Positions 11,255 through 22,149 of a stretch of DNA of 64,000 nucleotides are shown here, piece by piece. The DNA is from Mantis religiosa (taxonomy: Eukaryota; Arthropoda; Insecta; Mantodea; Mantidae): assembly GCA_030765055.1 (NCBI GenBank), contig CM060952.1, positions 172,942,309 to 173,006,308 of the forward strand, in the 5' to 3' direction. Under the pieces are notes generated by a model. It made no database searches, had not been told where the DNA came from, and worked only from the letters and a program-made list of their open reading frames with translations. Both the position numbers and the translations under genes were made by a program. Numbering within the stretch: position 1 is the first letter of the stretch; every line of letters starts with the position of its first letter.

Positions 11255-11670
11255 ACTGAGCGCTGCGGACCCTTAGCACTCGTGGTACCTCTGACGTTAC
11301 TAGAGGAACCTCGGGCCGAACATTCGAGCCCCTCCCTGAATGGGAGTTGCTCGGATTGGGTTGGAACTCGAGGGGGCATTGTGTACCCGTAACCCGCGGG
11401 AAATCAGGTACCTCCGGCTAGGCTTCGGCTGACCGGAGGGGGTAAAGGGTTGCCTAAAATGTCCCGGGTACTAGCCTGCAGAGCTAGTAGAAAGTGTGCT
11501 AGATCACCAGGCGGCCCCACCGAGGTTTTTCGGTAGTCTCTCCTGTGGGGTTGACGCGCGTAAGTGGCGTATCCACTTCCACCCGTCTTGACGTTGTTGT
11601 CGATGGGGGGGGGGGGGCTTGTTAGACTCCAGGTATTGCCCCAAGTAAAGACCTCCGGAATTTTCCATTG
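11255..11670 (+). repeat. GC-rich repeat family E, forward copy
   Basis: Conspicuously GC-rich block. It shares GCACTCGTGGTACCTCTGACG, GGGAGTTG(C/T)TCGGATTGGGTTGG, GATCACCAGGCGGCCCCACC and GTGGCGTATCCACTTCCA in order with the reverse copy at 19468-20000, and parts recur at 23430-24440. The reverse copy has a tRNA B-box-like GGGCTCGATTCCCGG at its head, so the family is probably a long SINE. The multi-frame open stretches here reflect base composition, not genes. A poly(G) run lies at 11605-11617. Confidence 0.7.
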
Positions 11671-11724
11671 CTCCAGGGTAACATACGCCAGGGTCTTCGG
11701 AATTTCGGGTAGACCTCACTGATC

Positions 11725-12185
11725 TTTATCCCTGAAGTCAGTATGACTAGGATTGACAAGATTTTGAACGAACATTTGCATTATCGCAAGGTGTGTGCGA
11801 GGTGGGTCGCCAAAATGCTTACCGAAGACCATATACGGCTGATCTCTTGCCCAGTTCGGATGGGACATGCTCACCCATCCCCCCTAAAGTCCAGACTTAG
11901 CACCTAGTGGTTATCATCTGTTTCCTGAGTTGAAGTCACACCTGGGTGACCGAAGATGATATGAAAAACGAGGTTGAGCGCTATCTGCGCAACTTGGCGG
12001 GAGAGTGCTATGACAAAGGTATACAAAAACTTCCACAGCGCATGCAAAAGTGCATCGATCGCAATGGTGATTACGTTGAAAAATAGCTGTAAGTTCCGCT
12101 TTTCCATCTATGTAACATTCATTGACAATGAACATGTTTTCTATATTAAGTAAAATTGGATACCTTATTTTACGGACACACCTTG
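11725..12185 (+). pseudogene. mariner transposase 3' remnant with terminal repeat
   Basis: Broken frames read VCARWVAKMLTEDH near 11790. A C-terminal block follows, with PELKSHLGD and NEVERYLRNLAGECYDKGIQ (frame-shifted, about 11930-12030), typical of SETMAR-like mariner enzymes. The middle, including two catalytic aspartates, is deleted. The element ends in ACGGACACACCTTG followed by TA (12186-12187), a mariner-type terminal repeat and TA target. The 5' end is missing. Confidence 0.7.
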
Positions 12186-12189
12186 TACA

Positions 12190-12923
12190 TTTTTCATTTT
12201 AAGGCAGAAACGACATTACAGTCCATTTATAAAACAGAAGAAGAACTCAGCCTGATGATGAGGAAGTGTCTGTGTTTAAAAATAAAAGTATAAAAACCTG
12301 TAAACTTATTAAGCTGTATTGTTATTGGTAAAGTAATTTTTTAGTTATGTCGTTTTAATTTGTACCTCCTATAAATTAGATTTGTTTATCTTTATGTTAA
12401 AACTAAGTATAGCGCAATTTATAAACTGTTGATGTACCATGGAATAAGATATGTCTACTATCATAGAAATAAATATATTAAGTGAAGTTAATAAGCAGTT
12501 ATATTTTAAAAGTATAAAAGTATCGTGCGTGTCTAACAGGCCCCAATAATTTTTACAGTACCTTTAGAGATATAAGAGATTTGGTGGCGTTCAAAATAAA
12601 AACGAGCGAATTTTGAACCAACCAAGCTACCAACGAAGTACTCGTACTGCTCAAAGCGGAAAACTACGTAAATAAAAAATCAATAATGAAGGGAAACGAA
12701 AGGAAAATTAAACACGTGTGCCCAGAATAAAACGGCCAAGGCAGAAAGAAATATTAGTGAGACGTAGGCCTCTGACTACGAGTTAATCGTTATGAAGAGG
12801 GAAATGAGCACATATCCCATTACGTCAGCCTTTGAAGAGGAGCTGAGGAAGCTAAAACTGTAGCTGGCAAGTGTAATACAACCCTACAATTATATTTAAC
12901 TTTTCAGTTTCACTATAACAAAC
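12190..12923. other. unassigned AT-rich DNA
   Basis: No gene recognised. A possible truncated tRNA-like segment (minus, about 12600-12655, B-box-like TTGGTTCAAAATTCG) is too weak to call. Confidence 0.45.
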
Positions 12924-13014
12924 TATTATTTGTTTGTGGGAATTAACTGTTGTTTCACACCGGCCGTGTGTAGTCTAAAGTATGCAAAGATAGAATCAGA
13001 CTGAAAAATTTAAT

Positions 13015-13085
13015 GCCATAGCCGGCATTTGAACCACGGATCTTCTGGTTGCCGTTCAACACTCTAACCATTGAGCTACTATGGC
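13015..13085 (-). repeat. tRNA-like module, left arm
   Basis: 71 nt on the minus strand, bounded by GCCATAG and CTATGGC (7 of 7 paired). A-box-like TAGCTCAATGGTTAGAGTG and B-box-like GTGGTTCAAATGCC lie inside. T-stem pairing is incomplete, so I treat it as a tRNA-derived promoter-like module and not a tRNA gene. Confidence 0.7.
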
Positions 13086-13334
13086 CAACGTGACATTAAT
13101 TCTCCAACTGACTCGTGCTTTTCCCGGTAAACCACTTAGGAGTTCTCATAGACACATGAGACAACTACATTAATTCACCTAATAGTGGTTAACTATAAAG
13201 CCCGGGCCTTAAAGTACTTACACATTATAATTCGCCATTAAAGTAGTTGTCCCATGTGTTTATGAGAACTCCTAAGCGGTTTACCGGGGAAAACACGAGT
13301 CAGTTGGAGAATTTAATGTCATATCGGCGCGTTG

Positions 13335-13405
13335 GCCATAGTAGATCAAGGATTAGAGCGGTTGGACGGCAACCAGAAGATCATGGTTCAAATACCGGCT
13401 ACGGC
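13335..13405 (+). repeat. tRNA-like module, right arm
   Basis: Mirror of the left-arm module on the plus strand, also 71 nt, bounded by GCCATAG and CTACGGC. A-box-like TAGATCAAGGATTAGAGCG and B-box-like ATGGTTCAAATACC are present. The anticodon arm pairs GGTT/AACC, but the base before the anticodon is G rather than U. Confidence 0.7.
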
Positions 13406-13484
13406 ATTGAATATTACAGTCTGACTCTATCTTATTATTTGTTTGTTTAGAAATAGTTTATCAATATTTACGTGAAATCAACTA

Positions 13485-14663
13485 ATCCTTGTTTCACATA
13501 AGCTTGCCCTATCTCTTAACGGTCACGTGACCTTATCACATCTCATTGGCTGCGGTTGTGATGCAGACTGTTGTGCGGTAAAAATTAGTTCGTTATTTAA
13601 CACGGTGATATATCCTTATATGTTGGAAGAGAATTGTCAAATTTATATTTTCGTAACTGTTTTAATTAAATATATTACGCAACAGAGTTCATTTATCTGA
13701 AATGCATGTTAATTCTTAAACAAAGTAAAGAGGAGTGTTCTTTGCTCAAGCACATGGCACGATAGCACGTGATTTAGCGGTAGTGATGACGTATTTGCTT
13801 ATATGACTGTTATCACTGACGTTGTTTTGAACTGGATTAGTCATATATCGCCATTCGACGGTGTGCTATGCCGAGTGGCAGAGCTAAATTATTTCATTGA
13901 TCGTTTATTGCGCGTGTACCTAGTATAATGGGAGATTCTGATTCAGACGACTCGAAGGGATACCAGAGTGTGGGAGAGTCTAGCGCCAGTTTTTCGCTGA
14001 AGCATCGAGAGGGAATACCTTTACAAAGCGGCGAAAAAAGAATTGTGTATGTGTTTAATGTACTCATAGAGGGTAGTCTTTGTCAGTGAGAGTAGTCGAA
14101 CAGTTGAACTTACAGGTTTGTTAGATGCGTAGGAACATCGCGACATGAAATTGAGACAAAAGGAAAACTTACCACTCCAGGGGCAATATTGCTGTGTGGC
14201 GAAGACGTTATTTAAGGACAATCAGACTGTACTGGGATACAAGTTGCAAAATATACTACCTTGACCAGACTTGGGTGAAAGAAGAACACACGACAAGTAC
14301 GGCATGACAGGACTATTAAGACTGAAAGACAAGCATTTTTGCAAGGTATGTGTGCTGGTTTAAAAATCCCAGTGGAAAAGGTCTTTCATTATTAATTTGT
14401 TTCACTTTCATTACTCATTCATTTAGTTTCAACTTGCTCAGTTTCATTATAAACTTCATTATTTTTGCATGCCTTCATATTCTTATTTGTATGATTTTAC
14501 CTATCTTCCTGGCAATTATGACATTTACTGCAGGTTTAAATGTGACAGAAAGGCACCGCCTATGGCCTATGGCGCGAAAGCATTAGCCAATTAGGATGAG
14601 GGGGAAGGTAGTTGCATGCGGAGTGATACATATCAGCGGGGCAACGTTATATGAAACAGAGAT
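13485..14663 (+). mobile_element. internally deleted IS630/Tc1-like transposon, copy 1
   Basis: TA-flanked (13483-13484, 14664-14665) element with imperfect TIRs: ATCCTTGTTTCACATAAG at the left and, reverse-complemented, ATCTCTGTTTCATATAAC at the right. It carries the 5' part of a transposase: a start near 13928 (MGDSDSDD), RRRYLRT-like coding in broken frame, and GMCAGLKIPSGKG near 14346. It then jumps to noncoding 3' sequence. The catalytic aspartates and glutamate are absent, so it would need help in trans. Copy 2 lies inverted at 15805-17165. Confidence 0.72.
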
Positions 14664-14669
14664 TAATGT

Positions 14670-15380
14670 ATTTAAAAGTTTGTATCACGACTTTAAAGAT
14701 TAACGAGTACATCATTAGCTCTTTCATAACTGTTGGATTTATTAAACTATTTTATTTTATTATTAGACTGTTGGGAGAGACTTTCTTAATAGTTCACTGT
14801 TAGTGAACAGCTATTATGTGTGTTGCGACTTTCGTCCAATTTACCAGTGTCACATCCCTCCTTAATCTAGTTCCACTATCCATTTCACTTTGTTCCTTGA
14901 CGTAGTGGCGTGATGAAATAGATCTTCTGTCCGCCTCACTCACATGGAAGTCCAAAACACAACGCACCTCTCGCCGCATCTCACTGCAACTCCGCAGTGG
15001 TGTGCTTTCTTGTATAGCGAGAACGTTGCAGATGTCAAAACATTCAGAAGATTAGATGGTACCCTTTTGTTTAGCTGGGTGAGCGTGCGACTTATCTTGT
15101 TTAAGGTTCTGACTACTCAATGACGGTCTCCGATAACCTTGGCCATAGCTCCTGCGTCACAGTATTATAACTTCTTAAAGTATCAGAGGCTTATTTCTAA
15201 TATTTGAGCTTCGCATTTCCAGCTTTATCGCATGAAGATTTTGATGGGTATTTATACTTTGAAAATGTAATTTCTTTAATATCAGTATATCTTTTAATAA
15301 TTTTTATTAATGAGCCACAATTTAAAATAATGTTTATTTTTCAATTATATCTCTGTAATAATATCTACGCCATCTCATCT
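14670..15380. other. spacer between inverted transposon copies
   Basis: No recognised gene. It separates the two inverted copies together with the SINE at 15382-15607. Confidence 0.5.
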
Positions 15381-15381
15381 C

Positions 15382-15607
15382 GCCCGCCTCGGTAGCGTGG
15401 TGGTAGAGTGTCTGCCTCACGTTCAAGAAGTCCCGAGTTCGAATCTCGGTCAGGGTGAGTTACCCGGATAAGGGTTTTCCGGGATTTTCCCTTATCCTGA
15501 ATGACGAATGTTGGGTAACTCTAAGCTCTATGGACCCTGGGCTCATTTGAGCGTCATTTTGCCCATTCCATTCATCGTCCGATATGACTTAAGGTTGGAG
15601 GACTTTT
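15382..15607 (+). mobile_element. SINE family A copy
   Basis: Well-preserved forward copy. It has the head GCCCGCCTCGGTAGCGTGG, B-box GAGTTCGAATCTC, the GGATAAGGG...CCCTTATCC inverted repeat (about 15466-15496), then CTAAGCTCTATGGACCCTGG and CCGATATGACTT. It sits in the spacer between the inverted transposon copies. Confidence 0.88.
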
Positions 15608-15804
15608 TTTGGGTGATTGGGTGACTTACATGAAAGGGATTGCGAATAAACCTGTTCTAAATTTAAAATCAGAGTGAAAAGTGGGTGCATGGGTCAGTAA
15701 CACGCTGTGCATCCTTTGATGAATCTTGTGGAGACCAAGCAGAGCGAGTAAAGAAGGTAGTTTGTCCCATTGTTAAGACATCTTCTTAATCATTGAATGA
15801 ACTA

Positions 15805-17165
15805 ATCTCTGTTTCATATAACCTTGTCCCGCTGAAATGTATCACTCCGCGTTCAACTACCCTCCCCCTCGCCCTAATTGGCTAATGCTTTCGCGTCATA
15901 GGCCATAGGCGGTGCCTTCCCGTCACATTTAAACCTGCAGTAAATGTCGTAATAATTGCCGGGAAGATAAATAAAATCATACAAATAAGGATATGAAGGC
16001 ATGCAAAAATACACGTTTATAATGAACTAAGCAAATTGAAACAGAATGACTGAGCAATGAAACTGAAAGAGTTTATAATGAAAGGCCTTTGGCCTTTTCC
16101 ACTGGGATTTTTTAAACCAGCACACATACCTTTCAAAAATGCTTGTCTTTCAGTCTTAAAAGTCGTGTCACACCATACCTTATTTTTCGTGTGTTCTTCG
16201 TGTATATTTTGCGATTTGTATCTCGGTGCAGTGTGGTTGTCCTTAAATAACGTCTTCGCCACACACCAATATCGCCTCTGTCTTTTAGCACATTTTTCTT
16301 GCCTCTTTTTTCATTCACAAATCCCAGCTGTATAAGCAATCTGCTGAAAGTTGGTAAATCTGCATCCTCATTTACAGCACACGAAATGTTACTTATGTTA
16401 GGGAGTTCGTTTCTAAAGAAAAACTACACACATGACGACGCACAAAACTTTTCACGTTATTTTCTCCGAGCACGCACTTTTGTTTATTCCTGCTTTTGCC
16501 TGGAGTGGTAAGTTTTCCTGTTTCCTCAATTTCATGTCGCGATGTTCCTACGAATCTAACACTCATACCTGTAACTTCAGAGAACAGCTGTTCGAATTCT
16601 CTCACTGACAAAGAAGGATTCTTCTCTCAGAGTGCATTAAACACATGCAACACAATTCTTTTTTCGCCTATTTGTAAATAATTATCCTTGCGATACTTCA
16701 GCGAAAAACTGGCGGTAGACTCTGCCATTATACGTACAATAAGTACATGCGCAATAAACGATCAATAAAATAATTTAGCTCTCGCACTCTCGAATGGCGA
16801 TGCATGACTAATCCAGTTCAAAACAAGGTCAGTGATAAAAGTCATATAAACAAATGTCACCACTACCGCTAAATCACATGCTATCGTGTCATGTGCTTGA
16901 GAGCAAAGGAACCTCCTCTTTTCTTCGTTTAAGGATTAACATGCATTTCAGATAAATCAACTGTTTTGCGTAATATATTTAATTAAAACAGTTACGAAAA
17001 TATAAATTTGACAATTCTCTTCTAACATATAATGATATATCACCATGTAAAATAACGAACTATTTTTCACCGCACGACAGTCATTACCACAACAGCAACC
17101 AATGAGAGGTGATTAGGTCACGTGACAGTTAAGAGATACTGGGCCAGCTTACGTGAAACAAGGTA
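15805..17165 (-). mobile_element. internally deleted IS630/Tc1-like transposon, copy 2
   Basis: Inverted relative of 13485-14663, longer by about 180 bp. Long matched blocks include GTTACGAAAATATAAATTTG and TTTAATTAAATATATTACGC. The minus strand gives the transposase N-terminal half: a serine/aspartate-rich start, ADLPTFSRLLIQLGFVNEKR, GVWRRRYLRTTTLHRDTN and KGMCAGLKNPSGKG. These match the pre-catalytic region of the transposase at 57230-58720. The catalytic half is missing. TA dinucleotides at 15803-15804 and about 17166-17167 fit a TA-targeting transposon. Confidence 0.72.
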
Positions 17166-17169
17166 TAAT

Positions 17170-18450
17170 TACTAATGTCGTTTATTTTTAGACTATTTGC
17201 GCTCACTGCACTGATGAAATGTAGTCCATATTTGTTTGAAGTAGTTGGTCTGCATAAGAACGTTTCAAAAATTAGTCGTTTTATGAGGACCACCATTACA
17301 TAGCATTTCGCAGAATGTGTCATGTATGACGCATCTTTAAGGGATAACTTGCAAAACAATGAAGATTGGAAGAGGGATTGTTAAGATGAATTTTATGCAC
17401 CAAGTAACGCGAGGTAGTATGCTCTGTTTCACAACGGTTTTAATTAATGTAATCTTCTTCATAAATGAAGCACTAAACCGTTGTTTCCTTTCTTTATTTC
17501 CCATGCATAAGTTAAACCGGATGAGACGCTCAGTGTTTCTATTTTCCCCGCCGTATTTCAACCTCAGTGAATGAAATTAACGATGTGGAACGCTCACGTC
17601 GTTAAAGCGCAGTATATGAGCAACTTGAAAGTACAAGGACTGTAACCAAAAGGGATGTTGAAATAGGTTCATACCCATACTCCATCCCGACATTCTGGGA
17701 AGGAGGAAGGAGAAGTCGTTTATAAACGGAATTAATTACTGTGTCCATCATGTCGGGAGTAATGTAAATAATGCGGTTCGTATCAGATTTTTTAAACTTT
17801 TTTCCCCCCTGATGTAGCCACCGCTCGTAATATGAGGGTTTGGTAGCCCATGGGACTGGAAGACCATGCCATGTAATTGTGCATGTGTGCGCAAACTACG
17901 TTTAATGTTGCGACTTGTTTTCAATTGGATTCCCTCCAGGGACCGCATGTAAACAGAGAGGCACGCGGAGTGCCCGTGGAGCTCTGTACAGTGGAACATG
18001 CGGGAGAGGGAAAAGCTATGCATTCAACGCTCCATTGCGCAGGCTTTCCAATGATCGGCTTGCTTTGCCGAGAGTGGAGCATACGAATCCTGTATCGGCC
18101 AGATAGATTGACATAAAAACTGATCAACTTGGATATTCTGTTGCTGCCGAAGTCTAAAGCGAAAGAGTCTAACATAGGAGTAAATTTCCGAGAGGAACTT
18201 AGAACCCATTTAAAAATTTTGAAAACAAAAACTTCAGCTGCAATCATTAATACTTTAACTATTATTTCATATAGCTTTTCTTTTAGCAGACAATTTTAAG
18301 AATATATTCCTTTTATTTGGTATATTTAACTGCAATAGCCATATTGGCCTTTTATCCTCGGAACATACTATCAACAATGATGTTAACTCTCAAGTGTGCA
18401 ATTTATACACTACACTACAAAAACATGAACATTCTTAGACTCTGGGGAAG
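17170..18450. other. unassigned DNA with GC-richer open patch
   Basis: No recognised gene. The 17820-18250 part is GC-richer than its surroundings and open in several frames on both strands. That is the usual sign of composition and not of a coding sequence. No domain is recognisable. Confidence 0.4.
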
Positions 18451-18454
18451 ATGA

Positions 18455-19455
18455 CCGAGCGGGATGGCTCAGGTGGTTTCGTCTGTGGCCCACATTTAGG
18501 GTTGCCCGGGTTCGACTCCCGTGGCCGACCTACCTGACTCATTGGTATTTTCGGGGGTTTCCCCGGGTCGTCAGGTGAATGTTGGGTAGGTTAATTACAT
18601 CCTCCGAATTTTCTGACCCTCCATTTCATCTCCATTATCATTTCATATTATCTCTCATCTGGTGGTCTCTTTCAGGGTAAAAGTGTCCGCGGGTGTCTCG
18701 GCGGTGCATGGCAGGATGATATGCTCAGAGGAAAACTACTTCCTCCTCCGATAGGTCGGTTGCCGGCCTCAGTTCCTCTGTTGGGACCACTACGGGAGCG
18801 CTAGCCAGGGACTTTTGGTCCCCCCAGAGGCCTACTTCGATAGGTACGGGTTTGGCGCACCCGGGGTCCCGAGCCAACAGTCTCCCTCGTGTGGGCTCCT
18901 CTTCGTGGTTGAGGGAGACGGTCAACAGGCCCACCCACGTGTAGGCCGTGCGTGGAGACCCGTGGAGAAGGTTTTTAGATTCTTGTCTAGTTTAGAATTT
19001 AGGATTTAGTGAACGAAATTTTTAGTAGGTTTTGATTGATGTTTTTTATGTACGTGCATTTTTAATAGGTTTTGTAAAACTTGTATAGTTTTTAGAAAGT
19101 TTTATATCTGGCTTTTGCCATGACTAGTTTTTTAAAGGGCGCTCATGACCGCCGTAGTTGAGCGCCCTTATATATATCATCCTCATCATTATCATCATCA
19201 GGGACCTTTGGGGCTCCGATCGCTTATCTAGGACCCTTGAGCCTCGGCTTCTGGGCTCGTTGTCACCCCGCAATAGGGGAGCTTGTCTGTAGGCGTAGTA
19301 GGGACCCTGCCCTCTGTACTGTTGTAGCTCCTTGGGACGGACACTCTCTGTCTCCTTCGCCTCATCCTTCCTCCCGGGGTTTCCCACTTGGAGGCATAGG
19401 AACAATGGGCCCAGCATGGTGGCCTACGTACCAAATCCCCTCCGTAATGAAATCC
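18455..19455 (+). mobile_element. SINE-like family D copy, interrupted
   Basis: The tRNA-like head has A-box-like TGGCTCAGGTGG and B-box-like GGGTTCGACTCCC (18463-18520). The conserved body follows: CCTCCATTTCATCTCCATTA, GGTGCATGGCAGGATGAT and AGGTCGGTTGCCGG. The 3' half (GACCCTGCCCTCTGTACTGT, CCTTCCTCCCGGGGTTTCCC, AATCCCCTCCGTAATG) resumes after a 380-bp insertion at 18819-19198. Related copies lie at 38364-38905 and 53270-53775. Confidence 0.8.
18819..19198 (+). mobile_element. LINE-3'-end-like insertion with GC hairpin and (TCA)n tail
   Basis: Flanked by CAGGGACTTTTGG (18806-18818) and CAGGGACCTTTGG (19199-19211), a 13-bp duplication with one mismatch. It ends with a perfect 11-bp stem, AAGGGCGCTCA (19135-19145) and TGAGCGCCCTT (19159-19169), followed by TATATA and a TCA-type microsatellite. 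A 3' hairpin plus microsatellite tail resembles CR1/L2-type LINE ends. The GC-rich 5' part has no recognisable protein. Confidence 0.72.
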
Positions 19456-19467
19456 TGATCCTAATCC

Positions 19468-20000
19468 TTGGGAGGATGAGTAACACTTTTTAGAGAAAAA
19501 TTCTCATCCCCAGCCGAGAGTATTTACCAGGGCAGATCCTCACAGAGTGAAATCTGAACCCCTCCTCTGACAACCAGGGATTCGTGGGGATTTCCATAGG
19601 GCAAGATCTAGAGTCTAACAAGCTCCCCCATCTGGTCCTGTGAACTCAAGACAGGATGGAAGTGGATACGCCACTTAAGCGCGCCAACTCCAAAATGGAA
19701 AGGTTACCGATATGACCTCGGTGGGGCCGCCTGGTGATGTAGCACACCTTCTACTAGCTATGCTGGCTAGTACGCGGGAATATTATGGCTTCCCTCAACC
19801 CCGTCCGGAGACGTACCCCATCTCCCACGGGTATCGGAAACTACTGCCCCCTCGAGTCCAACCCAATCCGAACAACTCCCAACCAGGGAGGGGCTCAAAT
19901 GTTCGTGCCGCGGTTCCTCTAGTAGCGTCAGAGGTACCACGAGTGCTAGGAGTCCGCAGCGCCTGCACCCCAGCCGGGAATCGAGCCCGTAACCCTTAAA
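19468..20000 (-). repeat. GC-rich repeat family E, reverse copy
   Basis: Reverse complement of the family at 11255-11670, sharing GATGTAGCACACCTTCTACTAG, TGGAAGTGGATACGCCACTT and CGTCAGAGGTACCACGAGTG. The minus-strand start near 20000 carries a B-box-like GGGCTCGATTCCCGG but no clear A-box. This suggests a SINE head truncated at its 5' end. Open frames here are composition artefacts. Confidence 0.72.
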
Positions 20001-20004
20001 AAGA

Positions 20005-20825
20005 CAGGTTTTCTCCAAATCAGCTATGGAAACAACAATTTTTTATTCTTATTAAAAATATTAACGCCGTTCTTATACACCACAGAAACTGAACACCGAA
20101 TATACACGAAATGACATGATAACCGAGGAAACTAATTGAGGAGTGAAGCGTTATAGACATTTATCGGTTTATTAATTATGAAAACTGAGAAAAAGTTGTC
20201 GAAAAAAACGCAGTCCCCTAACACTGCTGGAAGGATTTGAAGCGCATACCTCCCATTCAGAACTAGGTACAAATTTTCAACGACCTCAATCGACCATAAT
20301 TACCTATATCAGTTTTAACAAAGTTTAAAATATCCATTTGTGTCAATTACTTAAACTTTTCTACCCATGGTGCCATGTGCTATTTGTAAAGAAGGAATTC
20401 TGTCACCATTACTTAATCATGATAAATGTTTGCCTAGGAATAGTTTCCAATGTTACAGATTTTTTCACATAACTAAGAGCGTTAAGCAGTATGAGAGAAG
20501 CAGTCACATATTTTTATAATTTTAACAATTGATATACCTGTTTAGCTTCATATGAACAGTTTAGTTTATGGAATTCTAACGCAATTTCTCAGAAGATTTT
20601 TCGTTTGTTTTTTATTTCTTTTATGTTCAGTTTTTGCTGAAATAGCTCTTTATGTAAAGTTTGTTTGCACACTAAAATGTTTTTAACTACTCAGCTTAAG
20701 ATGAACCTGGTTATTCATGAAGCCATTAAATCAAAATGATATGACAAAGCTGAACAATTGGGATGTAAGCTCATCTCAGACAGGCATTCTGGCGTAAGCC
20801 ACAAAGCATTGAACTATTATATATT
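20005..20825. other. unassigned AT-rich DNA
   Basis: No recognised gene or repeat. All frames are closed at short intervals. Confidence 0.5.
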
Positions 20826-20829
20826 TAAA

Positions 20830-21645
20830 ATAGGAAGAGTTCTGGAGTCCAGCTAATCAGATGCCGTATCACACTCAGCGTTGCCAGCTTGTTACCCCAC
20901 TCCTTTTATATTTCCCTCTCTCTCGCACAGTCATACAGCATGCAGATCTGCTTGGCGCAGACGTAAAGGTAAGAAAATTATATTTTACAAACTTTTACAA
21001 TGATGCAGTTCCAAAATAAAAATTGGGAAAAACATTTTCGCAAATTATGTATATTTTTAAATACTATAATTATAATTATAGTTTATGAATTACCTGTTTT
21101 TCTAGTCCAATGGAACTGCTAGTGGCTCATCCATATCGCTGTCAATGTCACTTCCGTTAAGAGACAATTCGTTATTGTCACTGTCTTGATCGTCTGAGTC
21201 TTGCAAATGTATGATTAAAGGATCCAAAATCTCGTCACGTGCTATTTATTTCTTAAAATCGTCTTCTTCAAGGTTTCTTGTACGCCTTACGCAGTTTTCC
21301 CAGTCCTGTTGTGTTACTTTGACAATTTCTTCCTGAACAAGTCGTTCAGCGTCCGTCAGTTTAAATGTAGTATTTCTGTTTGCAACCCCACGAGCCACAC
21401 CGACTTAATTGGATTATTTTGGCAGTGGTAAGGTGGGAGGCGTATTACCTCGTGTCCCATTTCATTTGCAAGTTGATCCAGCTGATACAGCTTTACCGTG
21501 TTTTTAAACGGAAGTACTCTTTGCAATAACTCATTTTTAGTTTCTGTTTTCGAAAATCTTTTAAAGAACGTGTACACCTTAAAAAGAATACTTCGAGCCT
21601 GACCTCACAATACCTGTCTTTTTGACTCGCCACTAAATTCACCGC
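20830..21645 (-). pseudogene. IS630/Tc1-like transposase 3' part (family with acidic tail)
   Basis: Minus strand, across frameshifts: LANEMGHEVIRLPPYHCQNN, the third catalytic block of Tc1/IS630-type enzymes (consensus L-P-P-Y-H-C-x-x-N-P-I-E). Here the expected E is K, so the catalytic residue is lost. Further on, RNTTFKLTDAERLVQEEIVK and DWENCVRRTRNLEEDDFKK run into an acidic tail with DSDDQDSDNNELSLNGSD. The noncoding end with GGAAGAGTTCTGGAG follows toward 20830. Same family as 59240-59950 and related to 57230-58720. Confidence 0.75.
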
Positions 21646-21713
21646 AAAAAGCCATTGCACTATCTAACTCTTACTCTACTGTTGTGTAAAGAGCAACAGA
21701 GTGATATTAATCT

Positions 21714-22145
21714 GAACTCTCCAGAGTAAATAAACACTTCTTATCCAGCATTCATTCATAAACAAGAGCATACAACATTCCACAGGCTAACAGGAAATGA
21801 CGTGTCTGTTCTTTCTCGAATTTAACACCTTGACTTATTCACAGTAATTCTTTTATCACGTCTTTTCAGTAGTTTAAATTTCAGTTCTGAGTAATTAAAA
21901 GTATGTGTACATACATACATACACACCAACCACTTTGAACCCTCTAGAGTAAATAAAGATTACGAACCATTAATAAACAAAGATATAATGTGACCAGACA
22001 CTTTCTGCCAGGGCAGCAGGAAATTTATTGTTTTCTCTGGCTTGAATTAGATTATTCAAAGTAATTTTTTTATCACGTCATGTCAAATATTTACGTTTCA
22101 GTTCTGAGTAATTACAAATATACGTACACGCATACATGCCAACGA
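21714..22145. repeat. diverged tandem duplication, about 210-220 bp units
   Basis: Two adjacent diverged units. Unit 1 starts CTCCAGAGTAAATAAA (about 21718) and unit 2 CTCTAGAGTAAATAAA (about 21940). Each ends with TTTCAGTTCTGAGTAATTA followed by a GTACATACATAC-type stretch. The units sit directly upstream of the transposase 3' part. Confidence 0.7.
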
Positions 22146-22149
22146 ATAA

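Larger units (their letters stand above)
12938..13432. mobile_element. palindromic retroposon-like element with two tRNA-like arms
   Basis: A 495-bp element flanked by a perfect 14-bp direct repeat TATTATTTGTTTGT (12924-12937 and 13433-13446). The inside is a long inverted repeat of about 200-bp arms around a roughly 50-bp centre. Arm landmarks are AGTCAGACTG, a 71-nt tRNA-like unit, AGTTCTCATA(G/A)ACACATG and ACTTTAAGGCCCGGG. The tRNA-like units face each other (13015-13085 minus, 13335-13405 plus). The flank length is typical of LINE-assisted insertion and unlike TA- or TTAA-targeting transposons. Copy 1 (5214-5642) confirms it as a family. No protein is encoded. Confidence 0.85.

Noticed and set aside
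13335..13405. Functional tRNA gene
   Set aside because: The acceptor-like stem is perfect, but the T-stem pairs poorly and U33 is missing. It lies in a repeated palindromic element.
19124..19458. Overlapping open frames in GC-rich DNA
   Set aside because: They lie in SINE-like family D and a hairpin-tailed insert. Openness comes from base composition.
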